A stretch of DNA of 19,989 nt, from positions 1-19,989 of the forward strand of contig DUNY01000093.1 in NCBI GenBank assembly GCA_012839145.1. The letters run 5' to 3'. Positions 6,022 to 13,240 of this stretch are shown piece after piece. The number at the start of each line of letters is the position of its first letter. Position 1 is the first letter of the stretch. The notes beneath the pieces were generated by a model that searched no databases, was not told where the DNA came from, and saw only the letters and a list, made by a program, of their open reading frames with translations. This stretch comes from Thermoanaerobacterales bacterium. Its GTDB lineage: Bacteria > Bacillota > Thermosediminibacteria > Thermosediminibacterales > Tepidanaerobacteraceae. The position numbers and the translations under genes are program-made.

Positions 6022-7677
6022 GTGACTGGTTTTCTCAAGAAACGTTTGATTTTAATGATTTTAGCCCTGGTTTTTTTGTTATCAGTAACTGGAATTGGTT
6101 TAGCCCAACAGCTAGGTGCCCCGGACTTACCTGAAGAACAAAAGCAGGTTAAAAACATCATCATGATGATTCCAGATGGAATGGGCGTTTCTCACGTAAC
6201 TCTTACCCGATGGTACAAAGGCGGAGAACTTCTTGCTATGGACCAAATAGCCTGCGGCCTTGTCAGGACCCACGCTTCCGATTCAGCAATAACCGACTCG
6301 GCTCCGGCAGCTACAGTAATGGCCACAGGTCATAAGTCTCATACAGGATTTATCGGTACCCTTCCGGATGTAGCCAATATGCCGGGTCTCGACCCTATTA
6401 AACCCGGAGAGGAAAGGCGCCCTGTAGCTACTATATTAGAGGCTGCCAAATTGAAAGGTCTGGCCACCGGACTTGTAGCAACTTCTCAAATTCCACATGC
6501 CACTCCCGCCGGCTTTTCCGCTCATTATCCCAATCGCAATGAATATGAATTGCTCATAGAGCAGCAGGTCTACAATAATATAGATGTGGTGTTGGGCGGA
6601 GGTTATGAATACCTGGAAAAGCGCAAAGATAAGGAAAACCTTGTTGCTGTTTTAAGAAAGAGAGGCTATGATTACATAACCACAAGGGATGAACTTTCTA
6701 AAATAAAAGGCAGCAAAGTGTGGGGTATGTTTGCTCCCGTAGACCTGGCCTACGATTTTGACAGACCCATACATGAACCGACTTTGGCAGAAATGACCAA
6801 ATGTGCTCTGGAAATACTGTCTAAAGATCCCGATGGCTTTTTTCTCATGGTGGAAGGAAGTAAAATCGACTGGGCCGCTCATGCCAATGATCCCGTCGGT
6901 ATTGTAAGTGATGTGATAGCCTTTGACCATGCCGTAAAAACCGCCTTGGACTTTGCTTTTCAGGATGGGAATACTGCCGTCATTGTGGCTGCTGACCACT
7001 TTACCGGTGGGATGAGTATAGGAAACCTGGATAAAAACTACGACATTCAGCATATATCAGCTTTTTTGGACCCTCTGACAAAAGCTAAAGTCACCGGTGA
7101 AGGACTGGAAAAGAAGCTGAATAGTGACAGAACAAATATTGTAGAAGTTATGGAAGAGTTTTTTGGAATTGAAGATCTTACCGAAGAGGAAATTCAAGCT
7201 ATCGCTGCGGCAAAAGCCGGAACAATAAACGAAGTTGTCGGGCCCATTATCAGCCGACGGGCATTGCTGGGATGGACCAGCCACGGTCATACCGGAAATG
7301 ATGTGGTGTTATACATGTATCACCCGAAAGGATATAGATATTATGGCGTTATTGACAATGCAGATATCAATAAATACATGCAAGAGGTGTTGGACATTGA
7401 TTTAACCGAAACTACCAAAAGATTGTTCGTCAGAGCTTATGATGCTTATACCGTCAAGGGCGCATCTCTCGCAGTAGACTCTAAAGATCCCGAAAACCCG
7501 GTTCTCGTCATAACTAAGGGTAAAACCCAAATAAAGCTCCCGGTTAACAAAAACATTGCACTTGTCGGCGGTAAAGAAATCCATCTTACAGGAGTCGTAG
7601 TATATACGGGCGAATTCAATGAGTTTGATATAAACAAATGGTACGTATCTCAGGAGGCCATTGACTTAATAGAATAA
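6022..7677 (+). CDS. phoA: Secreted alkaline phosphatase
   Basis: Phosphomonoesterase releasing phosphate outside the membrane. GTG at 6022 is chosen because AAGGAGG (6006-6012) lies 9 nt upstream and the resulting N-terminus is a classic signal peptide: MTGFLKKR, a hydrophobic core, then GLA before QQ at about residues 26-28. The ATG at 5965 would lie upstream of the predicted transcript start. Key sites over the 551 residues are the metal Asp in IPDGMG (D52), nucleophile Ser93 in TDSAPAATVMATG, VEGSKIDWAAH (E278, D283, H287), VAADH (D324, H325) and SHGHTG (about H423). A beta-rich extension of roughly 75 residues after the catalytic domain may anchor the enzyme to the envelope. It is a single gene closed by a clear terminator. 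Gene symbol is by homology class only; the protein is a distant PhoA relative. Confidence 0.9.
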   Translation: MTGFLKKRLILMILALVFLLSVTGIGLAQQLGAPDLPEEQKQVKNIIMMIPDGMGVSHVTLTRWYKGGELLAMDQIACGLVRTHASDSAITDSAPAATVMATGHKSHTGFIGTLPDVANMPGLDPIKPGEERRPVATILEAAKLKGLATGLVATSQIPHATPAGFSAHYPNRNEYELLIEQQVYNNIDVVLGGGYEYLEKRKDKENLVAVLRKRGYDYITTRDELSKIKGSKVWGMFAPVDLAYDFDRPIHEPTLAEMTKCALEILSKDPDGFFLMVEGSKIDWAAHANDPVGIVSDVIAFDHAVKTALDFAFQDGNTAVIVAADHFTGGMSIGNLDKNYDIQHISAFLDPLTKAKVTGEGLEKKLNSDRTNIVEVMEEFFGIEDLTEEEIQAIAAAKAGTINEVVGPIISRRALLGWTSHGHTGNDVVLYMYHPKGYRYYGVIDNADINKYMQEVLDIDLTETTKRLFVRAYDAYTVKGASLAVDSKDPENPVLVITKGKTQIKLPVNKNIALVGGKEIHLTGVVVYTGEFNEFDINKWYVSQEAIDLIE

Positions 7678-7700
7678 ATGGAAATATAGTTACAAGCATG

Positions 7701-7735
7701 CGCGGGTTTTAATAACCCGCGTTTCCAATTTATTA
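7701..7735 (+). terminator. Rho-independent terminator after alkaline phosphatase
   Basis: CGCGGGTT (7701-7708) pairs perfectly with AACCCGCG (7714-7721) across a 5-nt loop, followed by a T-rich tract (TTTCCAATTTATTATT). It separates the convergent alkaline phosphatase and spermidine-synthase-like genes. The T tract is better for the plus strand. Confidence 0.8.
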
Positions 7736-7740
7736 TTATA

Positions 7741-8406
7741 TCATGCCGTTATTTTTGGATTATGAGCTAAATATATATAATCCGGCTCTCCACTTTTATG
7801 GTTTACTTCTTTAACGTAAACACCATTGAAGTATTTTCTAAGAACTTCTTCGAATAAATGGGATTCTGCGGCACTCCAAAAGGAAACAGCTCCTCTTTTA
7901 TTCATAAGTTTAAGTAAATTATAAATCCCTCTGTGACTGTATAGCTCATTGTTATCATCTAAAACTACCCAATCAGGTCCATTATCGATATCTAGACATA
8001 TCACATCATATTTCTTTTGGGGTTTTTTCATCCATTGGATAAAATCCGTATTTACCACATCCACATTCTGTTGAGTAAGAGCACCTTCCGAAGACGCCGA
8101 GAGATACGTTCTGTTCCACTCTATGATTTTTTGTTCTATTTCAACCACTGTAATTTTTTCAATCATCTTATGATTTTGCGCCTCAGCCAGGGAAAAACCC
8201 ACACCTAATCCGGCAATCAATACTGTTTTGGGTGAATCTGCCGTTTCAATAGCCCATCTCACCAAGAGTTTTTCCGAATCCCCATTATAAGTTGCCATGA
8301 GAAAAGTCCCATTAAAGATTATCTCATAGTCACTGCCCCTCTTTTGTAATTGAATTTCCCCATTTTCCGTCAATGCCCTTTCTATCACTATCGGACTTTG
8401 ATACAT
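7741..8406 (-). CDS. Spermidine/spermine synthase-like protein (SAM-dependent methyltransferase fold)
   Basis: A 221-residue protein with the Rossmann fold of the aminopropyltransferase/methyltransferase group. Motif I is IAGLGVGFS (about 64-72), the acidic residue at the end of beta-2 is in VVEIEQ (E89), and the post-motif is VICLDIDNGPDWVVLDD (about 135-151). True spermidine synthases are about 275-300 residues with an N-terminal beta domain and a GG(G)DG motif. Here the N-terminal part is short, GLGVG replaces it, and the DNGP stretch is typical of uncharacterised spermine-synthase-family proteins. Aminopropyl transfer should therefore not be assumed. The ATG is supported by AAAGGGATG upstream. 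No speA, speD or speB neighbour exists, and the gene stands alone between two terminators. Confidence 0.7.
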   Translation of the reverse strand: MYQSPIVIERALTENGEIQLQKRGSDYEIIFNGTFLMATYNGDSEKLLVRWAIETADSPKTVLIAGLGVGFSLAEAQNHKMIEKITVVEIEQKIIEWNRTYLSASSEGALTQQNVDVVNTDFIQWMKKPQKKYDVICLDIDNGPDWVVLDDNNELYSHRGIYNLLKLMNKRGAVSFWSAAESHLFEEVLRKYFNGVYVKEVNHKSGEPDYIYLAHNPKITA

Positions 8407-8453
8407 GTTTTCATCCCTTTATAAATTATTGTTTGTTGATATCCTATATTGGC

Positions 8454-8482
8454 AAAAGGGCCATCCGGATTTTGGACAGCCC
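8454..8482 (-). terminator. Rho-independent terminator after the Gmad2 lipoprotein gene
   Basis: On the minus strand GGGCTGTCC pairs with GGATGGCCC (nine pairs, two of them G-T) around a 7-nt loop, followed by TTTT. It lies about 125 nt after the lipoprotein stop. The remaining 8483-8606 holds a small AACCT/AGGTT inverted repeat without a T tract and nothing else recognised. Confidence 0.6.
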
Positions 8483-8606
8483 GCTTTGATTCGGCAAATA
8501 CTCTCATATTCACTGAGTTTGTCATAAGTGTATTGATAATTTTACTTTATATTAGTTTTTTTAACCTGATTCATTAGGTTTATCTATATAAGGTCATTTT
8601 ACCCTA

Positions 8607-9113
8607 TTATTCATATTTTATTGGTAAAATCAGGTCTTCCTGCCTTTCACCGTCTTTGCTCTCTGTTACAAATATAATCATTCCATGAGGACTTGTATGT
8701 TTCTCAAGCTCAATTGTAACCTCAAATCCCACTAATTCTTGAGGTTTTTCCTGCAGCTTTACATAGGCCTCTCCTAAAATGTTGTGACCATCCTCTATTT
8801 CTATGCTAAACTCTTGCACCCGGGTTTTTCCTTTAACAATAAGATCTTTTCCCGACTTCACTGATTCATGTTCCTTGGGCTCTTCAATGATAAAGCTCAC
8901 ATCATGAGATACTGATGTATCACCATCATCCAAAGGCTGTTCATTGTTGTTAGAACCGTTAGCTGTACTGTTTGCAGAAGCATCTTCATGTCGAACATCC
9001 GAGCCTTCTTCAGCAGCTTCATCTCCATTTGTTTTAGGGGCATTGATCCCACATCCCACCGCCAACAGGGCTATCAACACCAGTGAAATTAAAATTATAG
9101 ACATTTTTCTCAT
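8607..9113 (-). CDS. Lipoprotein with Gmad2-type immunoglobulin-like domain
   Basis: ATG at 9113 is chosen: AAGGAGGTGAC sits just upstream, and an earlier ATG at 9131 would translate that site. The 168-residue product starts with a lipoprotein signal (MRKMSIILISLVLIALLAVGC) with lipobox LAVGC and Cys21 as the lipidated residue. A low-complexity linker rich in Asp, Glu, Asn and Ser follows (about 25-75). The C-terminal 90 residues, from VSFIIEEPKEHESVKSG to DLILPIKY, resemble the Gmad2 domain found in sporulation and germination proteins, often attached to GerM. Here no GerM domain is present. It presumably sits on the outer face of the membrane. It follows plsC after 78 nt and is closed by a terminator. 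Domain call from pattern; role unknown. Confidence 0.7.
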   Translation of the reverse strand: MRKMSIILISLVLIALLAVGCGINAPKTNGDEAAEEGSDVRHEDASANSTANGSNNNEQPLDDGDTSVSHDVSFIIEEPKEHESVKSGKDLIVKGKTRVQEFSIEIEDGHNILGEAYVKLQEKPQELVGFEVTIELEKHTSPHGMIIFVTESKDGERQEDLILPIKYE

Positions 9114-9191
9114 TCTTGTCACCTCCTTCATATATACAGACGAGAAAAAATACTATTTGTTTCATGTGAAATTAAAAACCATAAACCCTAT

Positions 9192-9800
9192 TTAATAAGT
9201 AATTGCTTTCATTAAGGAGGATATTGTTCTCGTTATTTTTTGATTTAACTCTTCCAAGTCCTGTCGACGGATTTTTGATTTCTTTTCCACCGGTACTGGT
9301 TCTCCAATATTTACACTGATTCTACCTCTTCGGGGGATATATGTCCCCACCGGTAAAACCTTGCCAGTGCCTGTTAACGCTACAGGTAGGGCAGGTACCC
9401 CGGTCTTTAATGCAAGATAGGCCCAACCGGGCATGAAAGGTTTTAACCTGCCGTCAAGGCTGACTCCACCTTCGGGAAAAAGTCCAATAACCTCTCCCTT
9501 GAAAAGCCGTGACAAGCAGTGTTTTGCACTTTTAATACTTCCTTGATTGCTGTTTACCGGTAGGGCTCCACCGGCTCGGACAATATGACCTACCAGGGGA
9601 ATTTTAAAAATATATGATGCCGCGAGAAATGTAATCTTGCGGGGAATGCACGCAATCAGTACCAGGGGGTCAAGGAGGCTCTGGTGATTTGCCACAAGTA
9701 CAAATGGACCTTTTTGAGGTATATGATCTTGGCCGGAAATTTTCAGATCACTGATTAATTTGAAAAAGCCCTGACATATAACTTTGAAAAAAGGATACAT
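9192..9800 (-). CDS. plsC: 1-acyl-sn-glycerol-3-phosphate acyltransferase
   Basis: Membrane-associated enzyme that adds the second acyl chain to lysophosphatidic acid, giving phosphatidic acid for phospholipid synthesis. At 202 residues it has the usual size. The catalytic HX4D motif is NHQSLLDP (H39, D44), the substrate-binding FPEG motif is at 108-111, and the later PGWAYLALKTGVPALPV stretch is also typical. The ATG has AGAGGTG 8 nt upstream. It lies 29 nt downstream of the YlmH gene and is probably cotranscribed with it. The more common neighbours of clostridial plsC (cmk, ispH) are not seen here. Acyl-donor preference cannot be read from the sequence. Confidence 0.88.
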   Translation of the reverse strand: MYPFFKVICQGFFKLISDLKISGQDHIPQKGPFVLVANHQSLLDPLVLIACIPRKITFLAASYIFKIPLVGHIVRAGGALPVNSNQGSIKSAKHCLSRLFKGEVIGLFPEGGVSLDGRLKPFMPGWAYLALKTGVPALPVALTGTGKVLPVGTYIPRRGRISVNIGEPVPVEKKSKIRRQDLEELNQKITRTISSLMKAITY

Positions 9801-9829
9801 AATAAATACACCTCTAATTAAGTTAAAAG

Positions 9830-10594
9830 CTATCTTGATATATATCTATGCACTTTTATAAATATGCGCCCTTTTCTACTCTGGCCCCCCACTTCTACCA
9901 CTTTTGCACGGCCAAGGCGGTTTGCAGAGATTACATCTCCTTCCTTTACTGATGTAGATGGGTCTTTTACTGTTTTAAAGTTAAGCCTAACATTTTCCCC
10001 CTTTATAAAAGGAACCATCTTGGAACGAGAAAGGCCGAAGGCGATACCGGCAATGGCATCAAGCCTAAGGGACGCCACAGTGCTCTTCATTTCTTTATAC
10101 GGCCTTTCCGGCTGCAGCAGCTCTTTTACGGAAATCTCCTCTACATCTACCGATGTATTCCCCACTTTTACTAGATTAAGCCCCATATATTCCAGAATTT
10201 CCTGTTTTACTATAACATCCGTAACGGCTTTACCAATCAAAATATCACCAAGTTTTTCCCGGTTTATGCCTAAGCCTAAGATTGACCCAAGATAATCCCG
10301 ATGTCCCGGATGTTCATCAGGGTCTTTTGGTGTAATCCTTAAAGCTCCCAGAGGCTGCTGTAAGGGTTCATCACCTAGCTCCTCGGGAAAAGCCACCATT
10401 ATCTTTCGCTCAGCTTCCTCAAAACCTCCGTCAAAATAAAATTCCATACCGGGAAAACTCCTGGCTATCCCCTCAGCTATCTGCTGTTCCCGAGGATCCA
10501 GAAAGTTTGATTCCTTCTTTTCCCTGTTCTTTCGGGCTATGACAAATATATCCCTTATCCGAGCTTCCACGAGCTTTTCATTTGTGTTATGCAA
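9830..10594 (-). CDS. ylmH: YlmH-type S4 RNA-binding protein
   Basis: A 254-residue protein matching YlmH, a ribosome-associated protein of Gram-positive bacteria. The N-terminal and middle parts (FLDPREQQIAE, FPGMEFYFDGGFEEAERK, HRDYLGSILGLGINREKLGDI) are characteristic. An S4 RNA-binding domain occupies about residues 182-240 (VRLNFKTVKDPSTSVKEGD, ISANRLGRAKVVEVGG). In Bacillus subtilis, YlmH has been linked to rescue of stalled 50S-peptidyl-tRNA complexes, overlapping in role with RqcP. The start is a TTG at 10594 with GGTGGTG 6 nt upstream. In many Bacillota the gene sits between ylmG and divIVA, but here it is followed by plsC, outside any visible division cluster. Confidence 0.85.
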   Translation of the reverse strand: MHNTNEKLVEARIRDIFVIARKNREKKESNFLDPREQQIAEGIARSFPGMEFYFDGGFEEAERKIMVAFPEELGDEPLQQPLGALRITPKDPDEHPGHRDYLGSILGLGINREKLGDILIGKAVTDVIVKQEILEYMGLNLVKVGNTSVDVEEISVKELLQPERPYKEMKSTVASLRLDAIAGIAFGLSRSKMVPFIKGENVRLNFKTVKDPSTSVKEGDVISANRLGRAKVVEVGGQSRKGRIFIKVHRYISR

Positions 10595-10811
10595 TTACTT
10601 CACCACCATACAATATTTTTTTAAGGAAAATACCTTTCATGGAAAACTTTTGGGGAAAGTTTTTTTAAATTAATTTTGTATTAACTAAAGTCTCCTTTTA
10701 ATGATAACATATCATTTCATTGAATAGAACATCAGGGTGCACGAAGTTGCTGTTTTGCTAAGCATCGGTGGCTAAAGAGTTAAGAAATCCCGTACTAGGC
10801 GAAAAATTAAA

Positions 10812-10854
10812 AAGTCGTCGATCTGGGAGTTTTGACTCTCCCTTTCGACGACTT
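10812..10854 (-). terminator. Strong Rho-independent terminator after the DUF362 gene
   Basis: AAGTCGTCGA (10812-10821) pairs with TCGACGACTT (10845-10854), with an inner GGGAG/CTCCC stem. On the minus strand the hairpin is followed by TTTTTAATTTTTC (complement of 10801-10811). It lies about 95 nt after the DUF362 stop. The rest of the 10595-10947 gap (about 10595-10800) shows no gene; the promoter of ylmH was not identified with confidence. Confidence 0.8.
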
Positions 10855-10905
10855 CATGTTTACAACTTAAACCTTACACAGAATATTCAATAACTTAATA
10901 ACTTA

Positions 10906-10918
10906 GGTGCCTGGCACC
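10906..10918. repeat. 13-bp palindrome GGTGCCTGGCACC
   Basis: GGTGCC and GGCACC form a perfect inverted repeat around one T, just downstream of the DUF362 stop. Similar GTGCC-GGCAC words occur as dispersed short palindromes in various Bacillota (from memory). Two GGCATTTA copies follow at about 10934-10950. No transposase is nearby. Confidence 0.4.
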
Positions 10919-10947
10919 GCGGTTTAATGCTTGGCATTTAGTGGCAT

Positions 10948-12246
10948 TTAGGATTGGGCTAATTCCTGTAAATCGGTGTTCAATTTGGAAAAGATATAAA
11001 CCGGCGCACATCCCGGATAATAGGTGACGGTTTTTGCAAGTTTTGTGGCCTCACGAATATTATCTGAGGTGGGGAAGTATTCCCAACAATCACCGACCAC
11101 AAAAAGATGTTTGTTCTCAGCAAACTGGGGGTCAAAATCCGGCAAACCTCCGGCCACAACCACTACTTCACCACGTTCTTTCAAGAATTCAGACATGCTT
11201 ATGCCGCTGTTTGCAAAAGAATCCAAGGCACCACGGACGTTTGCATAACAGCCGGGACATGTTTGCTGGGCATATACGGTGAAACCTTTATACATGCCTA
11301 GGGGATTGTCATTGGGGCGTTTGAAATGCTTTCTCACCGAATCGGCAGGTTCGCCCACCACTTCTATATTGTTAAGGTCGATTTCACCGAGACCCTCGGT
11401 ACCGGCACAGCGCACCGCCGGTATTTCCATGGGGTCAAAGCCCATAACATAGGCTGACACCGCATCGGTGGCCACCATATCGGCACCGGCAATAATCATA
11501 TTCATTTCAACTGGAGTGCCTGCATGAGGCCCTTGTCCTTCCATGCCGATGATAGCATCGACTATGGTCAGATCCGCTTTAACAGCCCGATATAAATCGG
11601 CAAATTTTTGTCCTAAATCAATGCGATGAGCCCCTTGCTGCTGATCACTTGGGTGAACATTTGGTATTAAACCGTTCCAGTTTTTAAGGCTCAAGGTTAC
11701 GGTACCGGCCAGATGGACCTTCATCTTAGGCAAGTTGATAATCACGTCCGCATCCAATACGGGTTTGAATATGGCGGCTTTCTTAAACACCTTGGCCTCA
11801 GGGATGTCAACTTCAACTACTTCCGTTTCGTCAAAGTAAATAATTTTGTCCGCACCGCCTCTTTTTGCAGCTTCTTCCATGCCGGATTCTGCAAAAGCCG
11901 GTTTTGCACGACCCACATGGAGCCCCAGCGATGGATTATCCCCTACCCAAATTTCTCCAGCCTGAGAATTCTCTTTGAAATATGCAACTACAGCTTCCAC
12001 TACCCGAGGGTCAACTACCGCAAAGCTTTCAGGCGGAGCTTGGAAGGCCAGATTGGGCTTAATAAGAACCTTCTGCCCAGGTTTGATTATGGCATCCGGT
12101 GATCCGATGGCAAGTTCCACTGCTTTTGCAACAGCTTCCTTGATTTTGGCTATATCCGAGTCTTTCCGAACAAACTTACCTCCCATAAACTCAGCATTAC
12201 CTTCTGGGTCAGCACACTTAGCAATGGCAACCTTAGGTTTACTCAC
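10948..12246 (-). CDS. DUF362 domain protein with four-cysteine C-terminal region
   Basis: This 432-residue protein carries the DUF362 domain over roughly residues 1-300. Recognisable stretches are VLIKPNLAFQAPPE (about 60-73), DADVIINLPKMKVH (165-178), TLSLKNWNGLIP (184-195) and DMVATDAVSAYVMGFDP (256-272). No reaction is established for this family. The C-terminal 110 residues add four cysteines: C330 and C333 in TCPGCY, C387 in GDCWE and C413 in PGCAP, a spacing that could hold a metal or Fe-S cluster. Start is GTG at 12246 with GGAGTGAT 5 nt upstream. No signal peptide is seen, so it is probably cytoplasmic. It forms its own transcription unit with an upstream 13-codon ORF and a strong terminator. 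Confidence 0.8.
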   Translation of the reverse strand: MSKPKVAIAKCADPEGNAEFMGGKFVRKDSDIAKIKEAVAKAVELAIGSPDAIIKPGQKVLIKPNLAFQAPPESFAVVDPRVVEAVVAYFKENSQAGEIWVGDNPSLGLHVGRAKPAFAESGMEEAAKRGGADKIIYFDETEVVEVDIPEAKVFKKAAIFKPVLDADVIINLPKMKVHLAGTVTLSLKNWNGLIPNVHPSDQQQGAHRIDLGQKFADLYRAVKADLTIVDAIIGMEGQGPHAGTPVEMNMIIAGADMVATDAVSAYVMGFDPMEIPAVRCAGTEGLGEIDLNNIEVVGEPADSVRKHFKRPNDNPLGMYKGFTVYAQQTCPGCYANVRGALDSFANSGISMSEFLKERGEVVVVAGGLPDFDPQFAENKHLFVVGDCWEYFPTSDNIREATKLAKTVTYYPGCAPVYIFSKLNTDLQELAQS

Positions 12247-12265
12247 TATGTATCACTCCATTCTT

Positions 12266-12307
12266 TTATTTTTTAATGATGGTCAAGTTATAAAGCAATG
12301 TCTCCAT
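12266..12307 (-). CDS. Possible 13-aa leader ORF before the DUF362 gene (METLLYNLTIIKK)
   Basis: ATG at 12307 is preceded by a strong SD (AGAGGAGGGAAGT-ATG), and the ORF runs 13 codons to TAA at 12268-12266, 19 nt before the GTG of the DUF362 gene. The SD here is stronger than that of the DUF362 gene. The ORF starts just downstream of the likely promoter. It may be a coupling or regulatory leader, or a chance ORF. Confidence 0.45.
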   Translation of the reverse strand: METLLYNLTIIKK

Positions 12308-12340
12308 ACTTCCCTCCTCTTTAATAACATTGCTTGTATC

Positions 12341-12346
12341 ATTATA
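12341..12346 (-). promoter_or_regulatory. -10 element for the DUF362 unit
   Basis: A perfect TATAAT on the minus strand, about 34 nt ahead of the 13-aa ORF. The corresponding -35 position (CATAAA at 17 nt) is poor, so either an activator is needed or the match is fortuitous. Confidence 0.35.
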
Positions 12347-12405
12347 TTAATATTGTGGCCGTATTTATGCCGCATTCTTTAAATCGTTTCCTATGTAATT
12401 GTTTA

Positions 12406-12421
12406 GGCGACGGGAGTCGCC
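12406..12421. other. GC-rich hairpin in an AT-rich gap
   Basis: GGCGAC and GTCGCC form a perfect 6-bp stem around a GGGA loop. It lies upstream of the DUF362 promoter and downstream of the coiled-coil gene terminator, with no T tract on either side. A structural or protein-binding role cannot be told. Nothing else recognised in 12347-12500. Confidence 0.35.
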
Positions 12422-12500
12422 GCTATATTCGTATATTTCTCCTTATTATATTATATACTAATAATTCCCATTTTTCAACCGCCCAAGTAGACATAATAAG

Positions 12501-12529
12501 TCAAAAAATAAACCCAGCTAAAAGCTGGG
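12501..12529 (-). terminator. Rho-independent terminator after the coiled-coil gene
   Basis: CCCAGCT and AGCTGGG (12513-12529, loop AAA) form a 7-bp stem, followed on the minus strand by TTTATTTTTTGA. It lies about 55 nt after the stop of the coiled-coil protein gene. Confidence 0.8.
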
Positions 12530-12583
12530 AATGGTTTAAGATAAATAAGCTGAATGTTCAAGCATATATTTTTGTATTGGCCA

Positions 12584-12943
12584 TCACTTAAATAATATAG
12601 TTCCTACAAAGCCTAATATTATAGTTATTAACAAACCAAATGCCCACCTTTGTAGGCCATTCATTTCTTTTCTGATATCTTTAATTTCCTTATGCATTTC
12701 ATCAAACTTTTCATTTATCTTTTCAAATTTGGCGTCTACTTTATCGAATTTCATATCTACTTTATCAAATCTTTCATCTAAGCTCTTTTCAATTACTTCA
12801 AATCCTGCATCTGTGTTCTTTGCCTGTGCTTCAAATCTTACATCTGTTTTGTCCGATAAGGCTTTAATTTCACTTTTCAGTTCCTGTCTAAGATTGTCAA
12901 AGCAAATTTCCACGTTGTTTCTAAATTCATTTTGCATTTGCAT
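12584..12943 (-). CDS. Coiled-coil protein with C-terminal membrane anchor
   Basis: A 119-residue charged protein predicted to be mostly helical coiled coil over about residues 5-95, ending in one hydrophobic segment (about 99-118, WAFGLLITIILGFVGTILF) and a final Lys. Residues 59-86 are four near-copies of a heptad: FDKVDMK, FDKVDAK, FEKINEK, FDEMHKE. The topology, an N-terminal cytoplasmic coiled coil with a tail anchor, resembles phage XhlA-type and Bdr-type proteins, but no phage genes are nearby and I do not assign a family. The ATG has no SD of its own. It starts 8 nt after the stop of a 36-aa ORF, so translation is probably coupled to that ORF. A terminator follows. Confidence 0.7.
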   Translation of the reverse strand: MQMQNEFRNNVEICFDNLRQELKSEIKALSDKTDVRFEAQAKNTDAGFEVIEKSLDERFDKVDMKFDKVDAKFEKINEKFDEMHKEIKDIRKEMNGLQRWAFGLLITIILGFVGTILFK

Positions 12944-12951
12944 CAGATTAT

Positions 12952-13062
12952 TTATTTGTTGGGATAGATATAAATATCAAGGTCCGTTATTTTTGGGTTT
13001 AGGTTATTGTCATCACTGCTGGCAATTTCTCTTTTTGTCTTATCCATATCTTCCAAAGTCAT
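12952..13062 (-). CDS. Small 36-aa ORF, first gene of the coiled-coil unit
   Basis: ATG at 13062 follows GGGAGGGAAGGTG with 6 nt from AAGGTG; an in-frame TTG six nt earlier is an alternative start. The product is hydrophilic, beginning MTLEDMDKTKREIASSDDNN and ending in DLDIYIYPNK, with no membrane segment. A good promoter lies just upstream, and its stop is 8 nt from the start of the coiled-coil gene. The clear promoter and SD make it likely to be translated. No family recognised. Confidence 0.6.
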   Translation of the reverse strand: MTLEDMDKTKREIASSDDNNLNPKITDLDIYIYPNK

Positions 13063-13094
13063 ACCCAACACCTTCCCTCCCTCTCCCTGTACCA

Positions 13095-13123
13095 ATTATA
13101 CAGAATTTCTCAATTATTATCGA
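13095..13123 (-). promoter_or_regulatory. Promoter of the 36-aa / coiled-coil unit
   Basis: On the minus strand TCGATA (13123-13118, 4 of 6 matches to the -35) and a perfect TATAAT (13100-13095) are 17 nt apart. TG stands directly before the -10. The start of transcription would be about 25 nt ahead of the 36-aa ORF. Confidence 0.6.
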
Positions 13124-13146
13124 TCCTTATTTAAGCTCATAATAGG

Positions 13147-13167
13147 AAAAGCCGGCTCAAGACCGGC
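13147..13167 (-). terminator. Terminator of the citrate-type operon
   Basis: GCCGG (13151-13155) pairs with CCGGC (13163-13167) around a 7-nt loop, and on the minus strand is followed by TTTTCC. It lies about 75 nt after the isocitrate dehydrogenase stop. The stem is short but GC-only. Confidence 0.65.
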
Positions 13168-13240
13168 AACAATACATAGCTCTTTTATTATACACAGCAT
13201 TTTAGCTGGTAATAATAAAAGGTACGGAGCATCAATCATT

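Noticed and set aside
10729..10790. Short plus-strand translation IRVHEVAVLLSIGG, faintly like the N-terminus of IF-2
   Set aside because: It stops after a few codons, has no SD, and the resemblance is too short to support a gene remnant.
11713..12382. Two long plus-strand frames opposite the DUF362 gene and its leader
   Set aside because: Antisense to conserved coding sequence, without SD or family features.
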